The notes under the pieces are model-generated. The model searched no databases, was not told the origin of the DNA, and saw only the letters and a program-made list of their open reading frames with translations. Made by a program: the position numbers and the translations under genes. Of a stretch of DNA of 11,278 nt, positions 1 through 7,750 are shown piece after piece. Origin of the DNA: Bacteriovoracaceae bacterium (GTDB lineage Bacteria; Bdellovibrionota; Bacteriovoracia; Bacteriovoracales; Bacteriovoracaceae); the NCBI GenBank assembly GCA_023151145.1, contig JAKLJM010000036.1, forward strand, positions 1 to 11,278, in the 5' to 3' direction. Within the stretch, counting starts at the first letter, position 1, and every line of letters starts with the position of its first letter.

Positions 1-213
1 CGCCATTTAAATTTTGTTCAAATTAGTTTGATTGGTTCTGCACTTTCTCCCCATTGTTATTTAACAACAAATAAAATGAAAGATGATATTCAAGATCTCA
101 TTGATGAAAGTGTTCTTAGTTGTAGTTTAATTGAAAAGCCGTTTAATTCCCTACAGGTCATTGAAAATCTCTATCGAGATTTAGACAAAGAAAAAATCTT
201 TGTTACCAAATAA
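1..213 (+). CDS. 3' end of a gene, probably the C-terminal part of a response-regulator receiver domain (partial)
   Basis: The frame is open from the first base to a TAA at 211-213, so the gene starts outside the window. The 70 visible residues follow the order of the second half of a receiver (REC) domain. A strand ends in LTTN, which supplies the conserved Thr/Ser. An acidic helix (KDDIQDLIDES) comes next. A short strand then leads to EKPF, matching the conserved Lys-Pro of the fifth strand, and a final amphipathic helix (SLQVIENLYRDL) closes it. The protein stops right after that helix, as in a stand-alone receiver or a protein with REC at its C-terminus. The phospho-acceptor aspartate would lie upstream and cannot be checked. 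The gene converges on the next one with five bases between the stop codons. The family call is inference from this pattern alone. Confidence 0.5.
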   Translation, partial: RHLNFVQISLIGSALSPHCYLTTNKMKDDIQDLIDESVLSCSLIEKPFNSLQVIENLYRDLDKEKIFVTK

Positions 214-218
214 GTTTA

Positions 219-1136
219 TTAAAATCTTAATCCCACAGAGAGCTTAGAATTTACAATGGTGTTATTTTGCGAGGATTGGTCTGAGAATTCTTCAGTAGAA
301 GAAACGTTTTCGATACTTACTTCCACGCGAAGTGCTTTTGTTTTTGTAAAAGGGACTAAATAACCTAAGCGTACTTCAGGTGCAATATAAGCTCGCCCCG
401 TTGACTGCTCTTCATTTAAAGTTGTCGATGAATTACCGATTCCACCAGTTAAAGTTAAATACCAATTATTATTTCCAGAGCTGTATTGTAAAAGATGATA
501 GGTTAAAGAAGCGGTTAAGAGGGTACGCGAAGTTTCCACATCTACATTGCCATTATCAACGCGGTAAACCTCAGTATCTTTTCTCACGCCAACACCTAAT
601 TCAAATTCCGGAGAATAACGCCAATGGTATTCAGCTCCGAATTGTGAACCAGATCGACTTGAGTTGTTACTGGTCGATACATCCGATGATGTTTGATAAA
701 GTCCCAAAGCGTAATTATAAAAAACTGACCAATTATTTGATTCTCGAAAATAACTAAATTGTTTTTGAAAACTTTCGGGTAATTCAATATTGTCGATATT
801 TAAAGCTACATTTCCATAACTGTGAGGGTTGAAGCTTACGATTTCATCTTTTTGAAAGGGAACAGTTACCACTTTATCAATCGGTTCCCAGAGCGAATAA
901 TTGCGAGTGACTTCTATGGCCCGGCTAACCAAAGTGACATTCTCATTAGAGATGATAACTTCTTGTCCTAGAGAGACGCCGTCTTTAATACCTTTTGCTA
1001 AAACAAATGTTCTTTTTGAAGTTGAAATTGCTTGTACCACATGAATTTCTTCGCGTGCTAAAAGCGAATGGCTTTTCAACATCAACACGATGGTAAAAAA
1101 AGAGAGAATGGATGTCGGAGTCCATATTTTTCGCAT
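219..1136 (-). CDS. Exported protein: small periplasmic domain followed by an outer-membrane beta-barrel
   Basis: This 305-residue protein begins with a signal peptide: basic MRK, a hydrophobic core to about residue 20, and likely cleavage after A27 (SLLA). Residues 31-103 form a compact domain with the pattern VLAKGIKDGVSLGQEVIIS (about 45-63) and then AIEVTRNYSLWEP (about 73-85). The 'G-x-x-DGV-x-x-G' turn recalls small beta domains found in periplasmic assembly proteins, but I cannot name the family. From about residue 128 to the end, alternating aromatic and polar strands suggest a barrel of roughly eight to ten strands. The chain ends SVGLRF, with the C-terminal Phe typical of BAM-inserted proteins. 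An outer-membrane location is inferred. The ATG at 1134-1136 has only a weak purine stretch upstream but fits the signal peptide. The function is unknown. Confidence 0.8.
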   Translation of the reverse strand: MRKIWTPTSILSFFTIVLMLKSHSLLAREEIHVVQAISTSKRTFVLAKGIKDGVSLGQEVIISNENVTLVSRAIEVTRNYSLWEPIDKVVTVPFQKDEIVSFNPHSYGNVALNIDNIELPESFQKQFSYFRESNNWSVFYNYALGLYQTSSDVSTSNNSSRSGSQFGAEYHWRYSPEFELGVGVRKDTEVYRVDNGNVDVETSRTLLTASLTYHLLQYSSGNNNWYLTLTGGIGNSSTTLNEEQSTGRAYIAPEVRLGYLVPFTKTKALRVEVSIENVSSTEEFSDQSSQNNTIVNSKLSVGLRF

Positions 1137-1462
1137 ATATCTTTATTCTAATTTTGTCAGAGGGATTAGCTAGTCTTTTTTCGCAGGGAAGTTTATGACC
1201 ACTTAAGAGATCCTGTGTTTAGAGCTCATTAGTTGAGCCAATAAGGCGGGTTTACTTAGTCTGCCATTTTCTCTTGGCGCTTTCCATATTTTCACTAGTT
1301 TTGATGAGTTAAGAAAGCTCCCTTAAATACCCGAGACTACTGATCTGTTAAGCGTTCGTAAAAAAATGAAGTTGAAATCACCTGATAATTTAAATCAAGG
1401 ATAAAATTTTAAAGTTAACACTACTATTTTCGATAAGTTCTATGAACGAATCTTAAGGAAGT
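1137..1462. other. Non-coding gap between divergent genes
   Basis: These 326 bases separate the start of the minus-strand barrel gene from the start of the plus-strand lipoprotein gene, so promoters for both must lie here. I see no convincing -35/-10 pair in either direction. A TTGAAA at 1372-1377 has no good -10 at 16-18 bases, and a TAAAAT at 1402-1407 has no good -35. One small hairpin is visible: GCTCA (1224-1228), a five-base loop, and TGAGC (1234-1238), with no T-run after it. No open frame of note, tRNA or long repeat is present. Confidence 0.6.
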
Positions 1463-4400
1463 ATGAGAACAAAGAATTTGAAATCACTTTTATGGCAATT
1501 ATGGGGAACTAGTTTAATGCTAGTGCTTGTTTCTTGCGTTCCAAAAGTCACAGAAAAAAAGGCCAACTGTGGAACTGATCAAATTTTTAATTCTGTCACC
1601 AGAGAATGTGTAAACGCACAAAAAGTCCGTTATGTTCCAGAAGGTTTAACCAGCTTAATGACCGTGACTGAAGGAAGTATTCAAACTTTTAATCTTCAAT
1701 ATAAAGATAAAGAAAATGATCGCGCTAAATCTTGTGTCGTGAGTGAAGCAGATACAAAAATTGAAGTCTTCTCACCTAAAATGCTTGAAGCAGAAACTGA
1801 AACTAAAAAATTAGTTGAATTTCTACAACTGGCCGTTCAAGTTCACAATGCGCAATTGCCAGCATCAACTCATATTGCAGTTATCAATGCTAAAATGGCG
1901 ACAATTAACACCGACTATGAAGGCACCAAATATGGTTATAGTGTCTCGAGTGTTATTCCTCATTACGAAAATATTTATGAAGAAGCTGTTGCGATTTATG
2001 ATGTTATAAAAGCGTTTAGCGCTTCAAGCACCATGACTTATTATAATAATGTGGTTCGTGATCAAATCGAAGTGGCCAAGCCATTTGTTGAAGGTGCCAT
2101 TAATCGATGTTATTGCGATAGTGCCGGGGTTTGTAGTGTTCGAGCTGGAGTCGTAGGACAAAGTTCGGGACTTGGAATTTTTAGTTATACTATTAATGAT
2201 GGTATCGATGGATCTTCTGCTGCAAAATCAGTGAGTGTTACTATCACGAACACTAACGATGCACCATTTGCTCCTTCATATTCTTATACTTTTAGTGAGA
2301 GTTCATCGATCACAGCTTCTAGTTATGCTGTGAGTTTTCCGACGGGATATGATCCTGAAGGGCAAACGTTAACTCCCATCGTAGTGACAAGTACAAGCAG
2401 TGGAACTCTTTCAGGTTGTAACTCTTCTGGATGTACATATACGCCAACCAGTGGAGATTCAAATAATGCCGATGCACCGACGCAAGCCTATGCTGATTTT
2501 TACGGAGTGAGATTTACCTTACACCGAATTGGAGCTTGGGGGAATTCGCTTAAAGTTTATTTTAAAGAGCAAGCAAATGAAGAGAGAAGATTTCTGCAGT
2601 CTGGTCTTTATGTAGATGTTTCTCTTCCTGATATTACATTTTATGTTCCAGAAAATTATACTTTTCCTCCATCAGAATTAGAAAGTTTTATTGATGCTCA
2701 TCCTATGCTGAGTTTATTAGGAGATGCTCAAGATATATCTGGTTCTGCACAGACTTATACAGGTCTTCCTAATACCTATAGCTTTGCGAATGGCCTTGGG
2801 GGATTTGATAGTTTTACTTATAAGTATCGTGATAGTTCAGGTAAAGACTCAGTGGTTGCCACGATGAGTATCCAAGTGACTCCTTCTAATGATCCACCAA
2901 GACCTAGATTTGTGACAGCAAATCCAGCTTGGCAAATAAGTCGAAATGGAACGGTTTCTAATCCGGTGGCTTATTCAAATTTACAACTTTATAATGCAGA
3001 TGATACTTTGTATTACACCGATCCAGATGCGACGGTTAATTTAGCTACTCAATGTAAAGTTTCATTTACAAATTTTACACCTTCAACGTCACTAGGGTTA
3101 ACGACTTCGACAGTTCCAGCACAAGCGGAATTGGGAACTTGTACTTGTAATCCTGCTGACGGGAAATGTTCATTTGAGATTCGTTCTACATACCGAACAA
3201 GTCCAGGTAACGTAAATGTGTATTATGCATTTTATGACGGAGTCGCTTGGTCTACAACTACTCAAGCGATGCCGGTGACCATTCTTCCTGACAACGTAGC
3301 TCCTTCGTTTTTTGGTATTGGAGCCGTTCTCGCTTCACTTAATGAAGATGCAGCTCTCACTACTTTAATCACTGCACCTCTATTTGCCAACGATGGTGTG
3401 GCCAACGATTCAGAAATTATTTCCGGAAGCATGCAACAAACATTACAGTATTCGATGTTAGTAGAATCTTTAGTGAATCCTGATTTATATAATTCAGCAT
3501 CACTTGCAGATAATTTTGAAGTTTATTATGAAACTTGTACTCCTGCTTGTACCGAAGTAAAAGTGACGACGTCGACAAGTTTGACCAATTATATAACTCT
3601 GGGTACTGGTACAGGTGTTACTAACTTAGATAAAAATTTAAAAGTGAAATTTAAACCAAGTGCTGAACAAAGCGGACAATTTAGAATCACGCTTAGGTTA
3701 AAAGATATTTCTCCTTTTGCTGGTGAAGCAAGTGAGTTAAGTAGTGATTGGGTGAGTGGGAACGTAACTGTTAATAATGTTAACGATCCTCCAGTCATTT
3801 ATGATGCTGATGTAAAGGCACTTGTGACCGCTGCTGGAGCGGCGAGTGAAGTAACTATTGCCACTGTGGAAACGGCCGAGAGTTCTCAGGTATTAACCAG
3901 AACATTTATTGTTGATGAAGGTGGCGATGATGCTGAAAACGCCGATGAAGTAGCCCTTTCTTCAATTACTTCAGACAATCCAACGCTTGTTCCTTTAAAT
4001 AATATTGAGCCTATTTTTGATCGTGATGGAGATGGCCTTTATGAAAACACAGGTGTTCCAGCAACGGATGAAGTTTATAATGCGACCGATGCTTATCCCA
4101 TTTATTTAGAAGATACCAATGACGAGGATGCCAAAAAATCTGCTGACATGTTGGTGGGACGAAAATTATTATTTAAAATTACTCCGACTCCAGGAAATTA
4201 CGGTATCGCCAATATTCGATTTCGACTTTCTGATAACGGTACGGGAGCTCCTAATTCTGATAAAATTTATATTGTGGCGGTCGTCGTTCATCCCATAAGT
4301 ACTATTCATGGTGGGTGGTCACATCTTGAAGCTTCAGGATTAAAACTGAAAAAAGATGCTTCCTCACTTACTCATAAATTTACTTGTGCAAAAGAAAGAT

Positions 4401-6487
4401 CGAGTGGAAGTTTAGTGTATCCTAACGATAATTCCTTAGAGGGAAGTGGGGCACCGAATGGTGTTGTGACTTCTGGTACATATGATTTACAAACTTATTG
4501 GGATTCAACATATAATAATTGTTATTATTCTCAACAGGATGCTTCTCCCAATCATTGGTATTCACTAAATACATATTGTCCGATGTCTAAGACATGTAAA
4601 CTTTCTACGACGGATTCAACGTCAAATACTCGTTCTTGTTTATTTGATTCTAATCCAGGTCCCGCCACATTTATGTCGTGGGGATTAAAAGAAGATGATG
4701 TGTATGGAGTCATCAATACTTCTACTCAAGAAGTGACTTGTTATCGCGTGAATAACTCTCTGGGTGTTCAGTACTATCCAACCAATGTGACCTTGGCCTG
4801 GAAAGCATTTTCAATTTCAACTTCTTCTGCAACTATAACTCCGATCTTAACGAGTTATAGAGTGTTTAGAAAAAAATTAGGTGAGGAATATAATCTTTCT
4901 AAACCTATTGCGACTATTAGTGCCAATAAGCTTTCGTATACCGATACCACGGCATTTGGTGGAACAGCTTATCATTACAAGATTGTTCCAGTCGTTACAT
5001 TTGATGGAAAAGAAATCAATGTGTTTCCAACAGAAAACTTTTCTCAAGTAAGAATGGTCGCGCCTCCGGCGAATTATAATTTTGTTCATCGTTGGATGGT
5101 TAACCAAGAAGTGTGTAATAAACTTGGGTTTACGGTTTCAATGTCAGCACCAAATCGAGTTGATCCGACTAACAATTATCGTTGTCCATATAGTGGTCCG
5201 GGGGAAACTTCAGGGTATTATGATATCGGCCGCGATTATTTAGTGGATTCCGTAGAAAATGGGTGTCCATTTACAGAAACTTCATCTTGTGTTTTAGGTG
5301 GATCAAATGCTGCGTGTGTGGGGATTCAAGCACAACCAGATTCCGTAGCAGCTGCTGGAACAATTTATTATTCAAGAAGTTCAGGACAATGTCTTTACAG
5401 CACCGGTGGTGCTTGGGTAGATTTTGATGGTTTCGCGGCATCTGGAGTACTTTTGGCAACCAAACAATCGGTTGCACAAAAAGCAGTAACAAATTTCAAC
5501 CCGCCAATTACGAATATTACTAAGGCCAATGCTAATAGCTTTTGTGCCCTTAGACCAAACGTCACAATTAATACTGCAGCAACAACGGCGACCACAGGTT
5601 TTTCTCTTCCTAACAGAAAAGAACAAATTGCTTTTTTTGCCGGACCAATGGAAAAACAATCTTCAAACGATTCTTATAATGAGTATTCTGATAGTTCAAT
5701 TCAAACTATTGAAAATGGACAATCATTAAATTTTAATAATCACTGTAATTCAAACTTTGCCAATGGCTTAGATTTAAGTTTTGTGGATACCGATTATCCT
5801 CCGTCATCTCTTCTTTACACTTTACCTGGAAATCAATCATCAGCGATTAGATCTTTAGTGACTGGTTCTGTTGCGTGGGGAGACTTTAAAGGAACGACTC
5901 AATGTGTGTCCCGTTACGGATTACAAGATGTTTATGGAAACGTAGCTGAATGGGTAAAAGATGATTTTCAGTGGAGTGGGACTGATTTTATTCAATCAAA
6001 TACTGCTGATTTATTATTTGATGCCGATGGTGGTGGTGTCGCAAATGATCGCTATCGTTTTGATTATCTGATTGGACCTTGTAACGATTCTGATACTTCT
6101 GGATCTTGTACAGTGGCCGATACAATGCCAACTTCCGAATGGGATATTTCTGAAAGATTTTTTGGAGCAACTACTTTTGCCTTTCCAGTAGGACTTCCTT
6201 TTTCAGAAAAATTTTTGATCACAGCGCCTTATAATACTTCTCCGCTAGTGCCTTATTTACTAGATATCGGTAGAGCTTCTGGTGGGATTTCATCGGCCGC
6301 CCTCCACAGTGACCGTTTTGTGATGAATACCAATACTTTGGGTGCCGGAGCAGTTACAATGTCAACAGGTGGATCGTATTCGTCGGGTAATATGGCCGGG
6401 CGTTATTCATTTAAATTACACCAATCAACAGAAAAGAGTGCTGAAATTGGTTTTAGATGCGTTTCTCCATTGCCAGCGAGTTACTAA
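1463..6487 (+). CDS. Giant modular surface lipoprotein: cadherin/Ig-like modules, FN3, C-terminal FGE/SUMF1-like domain
   Basis: This 1674-residue protein is a predicted lipoprotein with lipobox LVSC at residues 22-25. Residue +2 after the Cys is Pro, not Asp, so outer-membrane sorting is likely. Extracellular modules follow, with linkers of the form VTITNTNDAP (259-268), VTPSNDPP (472-479), VTILPDNVAP (605-614) and VNNVNDPP (770-777). A further module runs to about 945 and holds a calcium-loop-like DRDGDGLYE (853-861). Residues 950-1100 are a Cys-containing region I do not recognise. Residues 1100-1197 look like FN3 (NVTLAW at 1108). From about 1205 (HRWMVNQEVC) to the end is an FGE/SUMF1-like domain, with GLQDVYGNVAEW (1486-1497), GGSY (1636-1639) and IGFRCV (1662-1667). 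Both catalytic Cys of true FGE are absent, so binding or adhesion is more likely than catalysis. AAGGAAG at 1455-1461 is close to the ATG. An in-frame ATG at 1442 meets a stop after four codons, which excludes it. Confidence 0.88.
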   Translation: MRTKNLKSLLWQLWGTSLMLVLVSCVPKVTEKKANCGTDQIFNSVTRECVNAQKVRYVPEGLTSLMTVTEGSIQTFNLQYKDKENDRAKSCVVSEADTKIEVFSPKMLEAETETKKLVEFLQLAVQVHNAQLPASTHIAVINAKMATINTDYEGTKYGYSVSSVIPHYENIYEEAVAIYDVIKAFSASSTMTYYNNVVRDQIEVAKPFVEGAINRCYCDSAGVCSVRAGVVGQSSGLGIFSYTINDGIDGSSAAKSVSVTITNTNDAPFAPSYSYTFSESSSITASSYAVSFPTGYDPEGQTLTPIVVTSTSSGTLSGCNSSGCTYTPTSGDSNNADAPTQAYADFYGVRFTLHRIGAWGNSLKVYFKEQANEERRFLQSGLYVDVSLPDITFYVPENYTFPPSELESFIDAHPMLSLLGDAQDISGSAQTYTGLPNTYSFANGLGGFDSFTYKYRDSSGKDSVVATMSIQVTPSNDPPRPRFVTANPAWQISRNGTVSNPVAYSNLQLYNADDTLYYTDPDATVNLATQCKVSFTNFTPSTSLGLTTSTVPAQAELGTCTCNPADGKCSFEIRSTYRTSPGNVNVYYAFYDGVAWSTTTQAMPVTILPDNVAPSFFGIGAVLASLNEDAALTTLITAPLFANDGVANDSEIISGSMQQTLQYSMLVESLVNPDLYNSASLADNFEVYYETCTPACTEVKVTTSTSLTNYITLGTGTGVTNLDKNLKVKFKPSAEQSGQFRITLRLKDISPFAGEASELSSDWVSGNVTVNNVNDPPVIYDADVKALVTAAGAASEVTIATVETAESSQVLTRTFIVDEGGDDAENADEVALSSITSDNPTLVPLNNIEPIFDRDGDGLYENTGVPATDEVYNATDAYPIYLEDTNDEDAKKSADMLVGRKLLFKITPTPGNYGIANIRFRLSDNGTGAPNSDKIYIVAVVVHPISTIHGGWSHLEASGLKLKKDASSLTHKFTCAKERSSGSLVYPNDNSLEGSGAPNGVVTSGTYDLQTYWDSTYNNCYYSQQDASPNHWYSLNTYCPMSKTCKLSTTDSTSNTRSCLFDSNPGPATFMSWGLKEDDVYGVINTSTQEVTCYRVNNSLGVQYYPTNVTLAWKAFSISTSSATITPILTSYRVFRKKLGEEYNLSKPIATISANKLSYTDTTAFGGTAYHYKIVPVVTFDGKEINVFPTENFSQVRMVAPPANYNFVHRWMVNQEVCNKLGFTVSMSAPNRVDPTNNYRCPYSGPGETSGYYDIGRDYLVDSVENGCPFTETSSCVLGGSNAACVGIQAQPDSVAAAGTIYYSRSSGQCLYSTGGAWVDFDGFAASGVLLATKQSVAQKAVTNFNPPITNITKANANSFCALRPNVTINTAATTATTGFSLPNRKEQIAFFAGPMEKQSSNDSYNEYSDSSIQTIENGQSLNFNNHCNSNFANGLDLSFVDTDYPPSSLLYTLPGNQSSAIRSLVTGSVAWGDFKGTTQCVSRYGLQDVYGNVAEWVKDDFQWSGTDFIQSNTADLLFDADGGGVANDRYRFDYLIGPCNDSDTSGSCTVADTMPTSEWDISERFFGATTFAFPVGLPFSEKFLITAPYNTSPLVPYLLDIGRASGGISSAALHSDRFVMNTNTLGAGAVTMSTGGSYSSGNMAGRYSFKLHQSTEKSAEIGFRCVSPLPASY

Positions 6488-6550
6488 AATCTTTTCAACT
6501 CCAAGAACATTGCATACACTTAGTTAAGTTTACTTTTTCCCAAGGATCGG

Positions 6551-6898
6551 GTGTTAAGTATGTTTGGCTCTATTGGAATGCTTGTGATCTCCAATGTCTT
6601 TATGACAATTGCGTGGTACGGACATTTAAAAAATCATCAAAATACTACTCTCTATAAAGTCATTCTTATCTCTTGGTTAATTGCCTTTGTTGAATATTGT
6701 TTTCAAGTCCCAGGTAACCGTTTAGGGGCACAGTACTTCACACTTCCTCAGTTAAAAGTCATTCAAGAAGTTATCACCATGACGGTGTTTGCCATCTTTG
6801 CTATTTTTTATATGAAAGTACCTTTGACGAAAAATTTTCTTTTCGCCACTCTCTGTTTAGTGGGCGCGGTCTTTTTCATGTTTAGAGACCGCGCTTAA
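6551..6898 (+). CDS. DUF486 family small inner-membrane protein
   Basis: This 115-residue hydrophobic protein has about four membrane helices, similar in size to small multidrug-resistance-type half transporters. It matches the DUF486 family closely. The first helix carries SNVFMTIAWYGHLK, the second LISWLIAFVEYCFQVPGNR, then QLKVIQEVITMTVFAIF, and a last helix ends FFMFRDR. The length is normal for the family, whose function is not established. The GTG at 6551 is the chosen start because AAGGA at 6542-6546 sits four bases upstream. The ATG at 6560 would leave 13 bases and lose three residues, so it is less likely. The gene begins 63 bases after the giant lipoprotein stop and ends 36 bases before parA. 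A strong inverted repeat covers its last codons. Confidence 0.85.
   Translation: MLSMFGSIGMLVISNVFMTIAWYGHLKNHQNTTLYKVILISWLIAFVEYCFQVPGNRLGAQYFTLPQLKVIQEVITMTVFAIFAIFYMKVPLTKNFLFATLCLVGAVFFMFRDRA
6864..6894 (+). repeat. Perfect 9-bp inverted repeat over the 3' end of the DUF486 gene
   Basis: GCGCGGTCT (6864-6872) and AGACCGCGC (6886-6894) are exact inverse complements around a 13-base loop, in otherwise AT-rich sequence. The second arm ends one base before the TAA stop at 6896-6898. A run of six T lies at 6908-6913, about 13 bases past the stem, which is too far for a classical intrinsic terminator. It could act as a partial terminator, an mRNA-stabilising hairpin between the DUF486 gene and parA, or an operator. 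The repeat is certain; its role is not. Confidence 0.6.
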
Positions 6899-6934
6899 GA
6901 TAATTGGTTTTTTAAAAGTTTTGGAGAAATAAGA

Positions 6935-7750
6935 ATGAGTAAAAAAATTATTTGTTTTGTGAATCAAAAAGGAGGAGTTGGAAAAACGACTTTAGCCTTT
7001 AATACTGCTCATGCTTTACAAAAACTTGGAAAAAATGTTTTGTGCTTAGATTTGGATCCACAAGCAAATCTTTCGATGTTGGTGAATAAAAATTATTCCT
7101 CAGATAATGAAAGTCTATTTCAGTTATTAATTAATTCAGTCAAAGAATTAAAAGCACTTCATCGATCACTTTTGATTTCAGAAGTCCTGCATCGAGGAGT
7201 TGTCGATCTCATTCCATCTTCGCAAGATTTATCGGGCTTTGAATTAACTGTATCAGCAGTCCAGTTTCCAAGACCACTCATTCTAAAACGTTTCTTGGAA
7301 AACTCCGGTCTAATTGATCGCTATGATTATATTATTATCGATTGTCCTCCTACGTTGGGACTTTTGGTGGTTAATGCTCTTTGCGCTAGTGATGGGGTGA
7401 TTATTCCCTTTAAGGCCGATGATTTTAGTCTTCAAGGGGTGAAGCACTTTTATCAAGTTTTAGAAGACATCAAAGATATGGGCTTAGGAATTTCACCTGA
7501 AGTTATTTCTCACATTCCCAACCTCTATGATCACCGCAGAAAAAGTGAAAATGAATCATTGGATTTAATTAAAAATTTTATTTCTTCTGAAAATAAAAAT
7601 GTAAGCCTCGGTTTTTCAAATCGTTCGGGAATATTAAAATCAGTAAATGCAAAAAAATCTGTTTTTGAATTTGAATCAAATGAATTTAAACCGATAAGAG
7701 AAGAGTTTCTATCTATGGGCAAAACCATTGAGGAGTGGGCAAATGGCTAA
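6935..7750 (+). CDS. ParA/Soj-family partitioning or positioning ATPase, without a parB neighbour
   Basis: This 271-residue protein is a deviant Walker A ATPase. KGGVGKTT spans residues 12-19, with signature Lys12 and P-loop Lys17. Walker A' is LDLDPQANLS (D41 of DPQ), and Walker B is YIIIDCPP with D136. The later blocks IIPFKADDFSLQGV and SNRSGILKSV also fit ParA/Soj. ATP-dependent dimers of this family bind DNA non-specifically and position chromosomes, plasmids or protein clusters. There is no N-terminal DNA-binding domain, so it is the short chromosomal type, and no parB or parS-like site is visible here. GGAGA at 6923-6927 lies seven bases from the ATG. The next gene starts inside its last codons, so the downstream small protein is the best candidate partner. 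The cargo is unknown. Confidence 0.92.
   Translation: MSKKIICFVNQKGGVGKTTLAFNTAHALQKLGKNVLCLDLDPQANLSMLVNKNYSSDNESLFQLLINSVKELKALHRSLLISEVLHRGVVDLIPSSQDLSGFELTVSAVQFPRPLILKRFLENSGLIDRYDYIIIDCPPTLGLLVVNALCASDGVIIPFKADDFSLQGVKHFYQVLEDIKDMGLGISPEVISHIPNLYDHRRKSENESLDLIKNFISSENKNVSLGFSNRSGILKSVNAKKSVFEFESNEFKPIREEFLSMGKTIEEWANG

Noticed and set aside
185..203. 7-bp hairpin ACAAAGA/TCTTTGT with a five-A loop near the convergent gene ends
   Set aside because: It is AT-rich, lies within coding sequence, and has no T-run following on either strand, so I cannot support a terminator.
380..757. Plus-strand open frame of 125 codons inside the 305-residue barrel gene
   Set aside because: It lies antisense within a gene with a convincing signal peptide and barrel end. 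It has no ribosome site and its composition is unlike a real protein.
2468..2767. Idea that the foreign segment in the lipoprotein is a mobile element insertion
   Set aside because: The frame is kept, there are no terminal repeats or target duplications, and base composition matches the surroundings. A domain-level insert is the simpler reading.
5271..5659. Several overlapping minus-strand frames of 66-92 codons
   Set aside because: All lie antisense to the lipoprotein's FGE-like region, whose own frame carries clear motifs. They show no starts with ribosome sites or known domains.
6457..6657. Plus-strand frames at 6342-6527 and 6457-6657 near the lipoprotein end
   Set aside because: They overlap the lipoprotein C-terminus and the DUF486 gene in other frames and have no recognisable content.
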